Assembly: GCA_942491575.1 (NCBI GenBank)
Contig: CALOBT010000031.1
Location: 1,612,001-1,676,000 of the forward strand
Length of the DNA stretch: 64,000 nucleotides
Reading direction: 5' to 3'
Source: CAZHNW01 sp942491575
GTDB taxonomy: Bacteria; Spirochaetota; UBA4802; UBA5550
Shown: positions 60,000 through 64,000 of the stretch, piece after piece
Position numbering within the stretch: position 1 is the stretch's first letter
Layout: every line of letters begins with the position of its first letter
Program-made: the position numbers and the translations under genes
The notes under the pieces: model-generated
The model's database searches: none
What the model was told of the DNA's origin: nothing
The model's input: the letters and a program-made list of their open reading frames with translations, nothing else

Positions 60000-61916
60000 A
60001 TGAAACAAACAGCACTTCCATGGAAAAATGAATACAGACTTCTCGGTATACCTTCGAGTTTAAAACCCTACGGTGACAAACCCGTTTGGAGCATACTTGA
60101 AGATACAGCCAGAAAATTTAAGAAAAACGGTATTATTCAATATAGTTATAAAATGACGTACCCTGAATTGATGGACAAGGCCTCCCGGCTGGCAGCGGCC
60201 TTTTTTTACATGGGACTGAAAAAAGGCGATAGGGTCGTGAGCCTTCTTCCCACATCAATTCAGTTTGTTTTATCAGATTATGCAATTTCGCGTGCAGGGC
60301 TGGTTCATGTACCCTGCAGTGAACTCGAACCGGCAGACACCCTTGAGCATAAGTTCACAGAAAGTAAGCCAAAGGCGCTGATTTGCCTTGCGAAGCATGT
60401 GGATAAAATAAAGCCCCTGTTAAAGGGCAGCAGCATAAAATACCTTGTGCTGTCAAAGCTCGAAGATTACGGCAGCAACCTTATAGATCTGCAGGAACAT
60501 GAAGAGGAGTACGACATTGATGGTGTGGCCTGGATGACGACGCTTATTCAAAATGCCCCCCCAAAGTCTCCCCATATAGAATTTGAAATTGAAAAAGATA
60601 TCGAAACCCTGCTTTTTACCGGCGGTACAACGGGGCTGCCGAAGGGATGCATGCTGACCCATGAGAATATTTTTGCCAACTCGAAGCAGACATTATATGC
60701 CCTGGGGCAGATAGGCCTGGTGGCCCGCGGAGGCCTGTCGGTTCTCCTGGGGTTGCCTTTCTTTCACAGTTACGGCCATCTCATCATGCACGCCATGACC
60801 ATGTTTGGTTTTAACCAGATTCTGGTGCCGGAACCCCGGGATACCGACGCCATGGTGAAGATGATCCGTGAACACTACCCGGTTCTCCAGTTCGGTGTGC
60901 CGACCCAGTTCATGGAGCTCTCACGTAAAGAACTCAAAGGCATCAGTATGCTCGGCTTATCCGGTTCCGCACCGCTGCCTTCCAGTACCCAGGAGACATA
61001 CGAGGAAAAGTCCGGAGGCGGTATCATGGAAGGCTACGGTCTCTCGGAGATGTCCCCGACTTCCCATCTGAATACCTCTCTTCTATTGCGACTCCTGGGG
61101 GGAAGGATTCCCCTGTTGCTGGTAAGTTCATTTCTGCGCTTTCCCGTGAACAAATTTTTGATAAACCGCCTGATTCGTCTTATTGGCTCCAGGACTTTCG
61201 GCTGGCTTTTTACCCGTGTCCTGGGACTGCAGTTCAAAATGACAGCACATAAAAAAAAGAAAAATCAGAAGCAGAAACAAAAACAGAAAACCTCCCGGGA
61301 AAAGAGGGGAACTGTCGGTTTTCCTTTTCCCGATACCGAGGTTCGGCTTCTTGATCCCGAAACACGTAAAGAATTGACATGGGAGGAAGTAAAGGAAGGA
61401 CGAACCGGTGAAATGATTATGCGGGGTCCCCAGCGGATGCTGGGCTACTGGCCCGAACCCGGCCAGGGGCTCGACACCGAGGGATTTGTTCATACCGCCG
61501 ATGTAGTGCGTCTCGATGAAAAGGGATACTTCTACATTGTTGACCGAACCAAGGATATGATAATTGTCTCCGGCTACAAGGTGTATTCCCGGGAGATAGA
61601 CGATATCCTGGCGGCCCACGAAAAGGTGGAAATTGCCGCGACTATCGGTATACCGGACAATAAACGCGAAGGGAGTGAACGGGTAACCGTTTATATTCAA
61701 CCACACTCGGAAGCAAAGGACAACATTACGGAAGAAGAGATAATCGAGTACCTGAAAAACAGGGTGGCTAAGTACGCTATACCGCGGTATGTCTTTTTTG
61801 TAAATGAGATGCCTCTGACGGAAGTACAGAAGGTGAACAAGAAACTTCTCCGGCAGCAGGCAGTTGAAGAAGCCGTCTGCCGTGACAGGGAAACGGAAGG
61901 GGCAGGAGTGCATTGA
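60000..61916 (+). CDS. Long-chain acyl-CoA synthetase with a membrane-type insertion
   Basis: 638 residues of the ANL (AMP-forming) superfamily. Motif A3: LLFTGGTTGLPKGCMLTHEN. A5: GYGLSEMSPTSH (345-356). A7-A8: DTEGFVHTADVVRLDEKGYFYIVDR and IIVSGYKVYSREID, with the C-terminal Lys in LTEVQKVNKKLLR. Between A5 and the next core strand (TVGFPFPDTEVRLLD, from 438) lies an extra ~79 residues: hydrophobic and arginine-rich helices (LLLRLLGG, FLINRLIRLIG) and then a Lys/Gln run. FadD has no such insert. It likely binds the membrane. It starts the fatty-acid pathway, making acyl-CoA at the cost of ATP. Confidence 0.9.
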   Translation: MKQTALPWKNEYRLLGIPSSLKPYGDKPVWSILEDTARKFKKNGIIQYSYKMTYPELMDKASRLAAAFFYMGLKKGDRVVSLLPTSIQFVLSDYAISRAGLVHVPCSELEPADTLEHKFTESKPKALICLAKHVDKIKPLLKGSSIKYLVLSKLEDYGSNLIDLQEHEEEYDIDGVAWMTTLIQNAPPKSPHIEFEIEKDIETLLFTGGTTGLPKGCMLTHENIFANSKQTLYALGQIGLVARGGLSVLLGLPFFHSYGHLIMHAMTMFGFNQILVPEPRDTDAMVKMIREHYPVLQFGVPTQFMELSRKELKGISMLGLSGSAPLPSSTQETYEEKSGGGIMEGYGLSEMSPTSHLNTSLLLRLLGGRIPLLLVSSFLRFPVNKFLINRLIRLIGSRTFGWLFTRVLGLQFKMTAHKKKKNQKQKQKQKTSREKRGTVGFPFPDTEVRLLDPETRKELTWEEVKEGRTGEMIMRGPQRMLGYWPEPGQGLDTEGFVHTADVVRLDEKGYFYIVDRTKDMIIVSGYKVYSREIDDILAAHEKVEIAATIGIPDNKREGSERVTVYIQPHSEAKDNITEEEIIEYLKNRVAKYAIPRYVFFVNEMPLTEVQKVNKKLLRQQAVEEAVCRDRETEGAGVH

Positions 61917-61985
61917 GGCAGGGGTTTTATTTATTATCAATAGAAGGCTGAAGGAAGTAAAATTTTTTTAAGGAGATTTATAAAC

Positions 61986-63164
61986 ATGCAGGAATGTGTA
62001 TTTATCGATGGAGTCAGAACTCCAAATGGGCGTGCACACAAGGATAAAGGCTGGTTTCGTAAATCGAGACCTGATGAGCTTTTGTCAGAAGTCTACAAGG
62101 CTCTTTTTGAACGAAATAAGTCAATAAAGCCGGAAGATGTTGATGCGGTTATGGTCGGTTCAGCAAATCCTTCCGGAATGCAGAATGATATTGGCCGTCT
62201 CGGATGGCTCGCTTCCGGGTTACCCGATTCTGTCCCGAGTAACACTCTGACCAACCAGTGTCCTTCGGGGATGTCGGCAACAATGCACGCAGCACGGGCA
62301 ATAATGACCGGTGAAGCGGATATCATGATTTCTGCCGGTGTGGAGGATATGGAAAAGGTTCCAATGGGGTCAAACATGAACTTTCCGCCGCGACTGCTGG
62401 AGTTTTATAACGGTGCTGACCTGCTTATGGGGGCCACGGCGGAAAAGGTGGCAGAGCAGTGGAATATTTCACGGGATGATATGGAAAACATGGCAGCCTG
62501 GTCGAACATGAAGGCAGCGGAGGCACGTGATAAGGGAAAGTTTGATAACGAAATAATTCCTGTTCAGGGACATGATGATGACGGCAATGAGTTTACCGTA
62601 TCAAAAGACCAGTGGATTCGTGACAAGGTAGACAGGGAAAGAATGAAGACAATGGTGTCTTCTTTTAAACCCGGCGGCGTGGTAACAGCGGCACTAGCAT
62701 CACCCCTGACTCAGGGAGCCTGTGCTCTTCTGATGATGAGCAGAAAAAAGGCCGATGAACTGGGCCTCTCCTATACTCATAAATACAGCTACGGTGTACT
62801 GGCAGGCTGTGAACCCACGATTATGGGAATCGGACCCATACCGGCAGTAAAGAAGCTTTTTGAAAAAACAGGTCTTGGTCCCGATGATATCGGTCCTATT
62901 GAATTGAATGAAGCCTTTGCCAGCCAGGCACTGGCCTGTGTCAGGGACCTGAAACTGGACAAAGAAAATGCCCCATTTGACAGAACCAATGTCTGGGGCG
63001 GCGCCATTGCCCTGGGGCATCCCCTGGGACAGTCAGGAGCCCGGATACTTGTAACACTTCTTAATATTATGAAAAGCGATTTCAGCGATGCCAAATACGG
63101 CATGGCCTCACTCTGCGGTGCCTTTGGGAACGCAGGAGCCCTTCTTATAGAAAAAGTCGATTAA
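61986..63164 (+). CDS. Acetyl-CoA acetyltransferase / 3-ketoacyl-CoA thiolase
   Basis: 392 residues. The nucleophilic Cys is in TNQCPSGMSATMHAARAI (about 90), the active-site His in GGAIALGHPLGQSGARI (about 351) and the second Cys in ASLCGAFGNAGALLIE (about 381); the N-E-A-F-A motif is in ELNEAFASQALACVRD. It cleaves 3-ketoacyl-CoA to acetyl-CoA, completing the spiral. AAGGAG lies 7-12 nt upstream. It ends the synthetase operon at a strong terminator. Confidence 0.93.
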   Translation: MQECVFIDGVRTPNGRAHKDKGWFRKSRPDELLSEVYKALFERNKSIKPEDVDAVMVGSANPSGMQNDIGRLGWLASGLPDSVPSNTLTNQCPSGMSATMHAARAIMTGEADIMISAGVEDMEKVPMGSNMNFPPRLLEFYNGADLLMGATAEKVAEQWNISRDDMENMAAWSNMKAAEARDKGKFDNEIIPVQGHDDDGNEFTVSKDQWIRDKVDRERMKTMVSSFKPGGVVTAALASPLTQGACALLMMSRKKADELGLSYTHKYSYGVLAGCEPTIMGIGPIPAVKKLFEKTGLGPDDIGPIELNEAFASQALACVRDLKLDKENAPFDRTNVWGGAIALGHPLGQSGARILVTLLNIMKSDFSDAKYGMASLCGAFGNAGALLIEKVD

Positions 63165-63174
63165 ATAGAGAAAA

Positions 63175-63213
63175 TTTTTGTCCGGTATCCCATCAGGGGT
63201 ACCGGACAAAAAA
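63175..63213 (+). terminator. Rho-independent terminator
   Basis: TTTTTGTCCGGTA pairs with TACCGGACAAAAA around a short loop; the stem itself provides T-runs on both strands. Ends the synthetase-thiolase operon. Confidence 0.9.
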
Positions 63214-63262
63214 GCTTAAAGAGAACCTCCAGAGAAAGCTACAGATGATGAACCGACCCTGA

Positions 63263-63436
63263 GTGGTCCGGCTTACAATGTTTATGGGAGGCAGGGTGCC
63301 TGCATGGATGGTTAACATAGCTGCAACAAAGCACCCCTTTGATGCCACCTGTGGCGCTCGTCGCCATGTCCAGTTAGAAAAATATTACAAGAGTGCCGGC
63401 AAACTTTACGGTAAAACCTTTAAACGATATAAGTGA
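63263..63436 (+). pseudogene. C-terminal remnant of a START-domain protein
   Basis: An open frame reads GGRVPAWMVNIAATKHPFDA and ends GKTFKRYK-stop at 63434-63436. The P-A-W-x-x-N motif with a following helix is typical of the C-terminal end of START lipid-transfer domains. The frame is closed upstream by a TGA at 63260-63262, so only the tail survives. It lies 108 bp before an intact START gene, which suggests a decayed tandem copy. Confidence 0.45.
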
Positions 63437-63544
63437 TTCTTTTTGCCTGTAAATAAAGACTAATCAAGAGTATCTCCAGAGACAACTTCTGAAAAGCGAA
63501 GGAGTAGAGTCCTTCGACCAAAAAATAATTTACTGGAGGCTTTC

Positions 63545-64000
63545 ATGAACTGGAGAAAGAGTACAATCCGTGGATTTCTATTTTTTTCTGTTATGGTTGT
63601 TTCTTTTAGTACAACGGCAGATGACGGAAAGGTTAAACAGGTTCCCTGGAAGGAAATTAAAAATAAAAAGGGGGTAAAGGTGTATGCGCGTCCCCTGCCG
63701 GGATCAAAGTACCGTGAGCTCCTTGCGAAGGGAACGGCAAAGGTACCATTTGAAGTGGCCCTTGAATTCGTCAAGGACCATGAATCCTATCATAAATGGT
63801 ACGGAATGTGCCGAGAACTCTATGCCATAAATCAAAAAAGTGAAAAAGAAATTCTACGTAAAAAAGAAATTCTTATGTATTTTGTCCTTGATATGCCATT
63901 TCTTACTGACCGTGATGTTGTTGTCAGGGTAACGGGAGACTGGGACTTTAAGAAGCGTCAGGGCTGGATTAAGCTGCAGTCGGTCAAAAGTGACTACAAG
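63545..64000 (+). CDS. START-domain lipid-transfer protein (partial, continues past the window)
   Basis: The first 152 residues are visible. The signal peptide is FLFFSVMVVSFSTTADDG. The START fold follows: WKEIKNKKGVKVYARPLPGS, VPFEVALEFVKDHESYHKWY, MYFVLDMPFLTDRDVVVRVT. GGAGG lies 5-9 nt before the ATG. A 7-bp hairpin (CGAAGGA/TCCTTCG, 63497-63516) is in the leader. An exported lipid binder next to fatty-acid genes suggests a role in lipid uptake or envelope transfer. No operator was seen here. Confidence 0.82.
   Translation, partial: MNWRKSTIRGFLFFSVMVVSFSTTADDGKVKQVPWKEIKNKKGVKVYARPLPGSKYRELLAKGTAKVPFEVALEFVKDHESYHKWYGMCRELYAINQKSEKEILRKKEILMYFVLDMPFLTDRDVVVRVTGDWDFKKRQGWIKLQSVKSDYK

Noticed and set aside
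61128..61940. 270-aa minus-strand frame opposite the acyl-CoA synthetase
   Set aside because: The plus strand carries all ANL motifs; this frame has none.

Overview
The window reads as one piece of a moderately AT-rich, Gram-negative, probably anaerobic or facultative bacterial chromosome. Lipoboxes, Sec signals, an OmpA-type domain, an outer-membrane barrel and Fe-S proteins all fit that cell plan. A FecR-OmpA fusion, ankyrin and leucine-rich-repeat proteins, a 7TM-type LytS kinase, a possible LIC11966-like exported protein and a large fatty-acid oxidation regulon point to a spirochaete (Leptospirales-like). That assignment is an inference from gene content; there is no rRNA or other taxonomic marker here, and no tRNA gene or CRISPR array was seen.

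Layout. 1-2.4 kb: end of an unknown gene, a flavodoxin-like reductase and an exported ankyrin protein. 2.3-9 kb: an accessory region cut into modules by four same-orientation copies of a ~152-bp repeat. The modules are an Fe-S protein with a Crp-like regulator, a lipoprotein, and a set of LRR and TPR proteins. An IS91-type transposase with a broken 5' end follows (9-10.3 kb). 10.7-16.4 kb: one operon of MarR regulator, molybdopterin oxidoreductase, FmdE-like protein and ModABC-type transporter. 16.4-20 kb: a two-CW-like protein, an ArsB/NhaD-type permease, and a SpoIIE-type phosphatase split by an in-frame amber codon. 20.5-36 kb: acyl-CoA dehydrogenase, aminotransferase, HisS and U32 peptidase, FecR-OmpA protein, patatin-like lipase, SLC12-type transporter, exported proteins and a C-terminal processing protease. 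36-43 kb: a ZIP-like transporter with an inserted cyclic-nucleotide-binding domain, IS66 and possible IS3 debris, an outer-membrane protein and two lipoproteins. 43-48.5 kb: a LytS/LytTR pair facing each other and a MoxR/VWA pair.

48.6-64 kb is the metabolic core of the window. It holds two paralogous winged-helix/ferredoxin proteins, two crotonase-family enzymes, a nitronate-monooxygenase-like flavoprotein, two acyl-CoA dehydrogenases, 3-hydroxyacyl-CoA dehydrogenase, a TetR regulator, two SCP2-like proteins, an acyl-CoA synthetase, a thiolase and a START-domain protein. Together these give a complete beta-oxidation spiral. Four promoter regions, in front of every transcription unit except tetR itself, carry the same palindrome ACTGACATGTCAGT, so a TetR-controlled lipid-degradation regulon can be read directly from the sequence.

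The most unusual items are: (1) the repeat family, whose minus strand carries a ribosome-binding site, start codon and signal peptide, and which is fused in frame to the ankyrin gene; (2) the TetR operator set and the winged-helix/ferredoxin pair it appears to control; (3) the ZIP/cNMP fusion; (4) a ~79-residue hydrophobic and basic insertion in the acyl-CoA synthetase; (5) the amber codon in the phosphatase; (6) a perfect 50-bp palindrome between convergent genes; and (7) several structured elements of unknown function.
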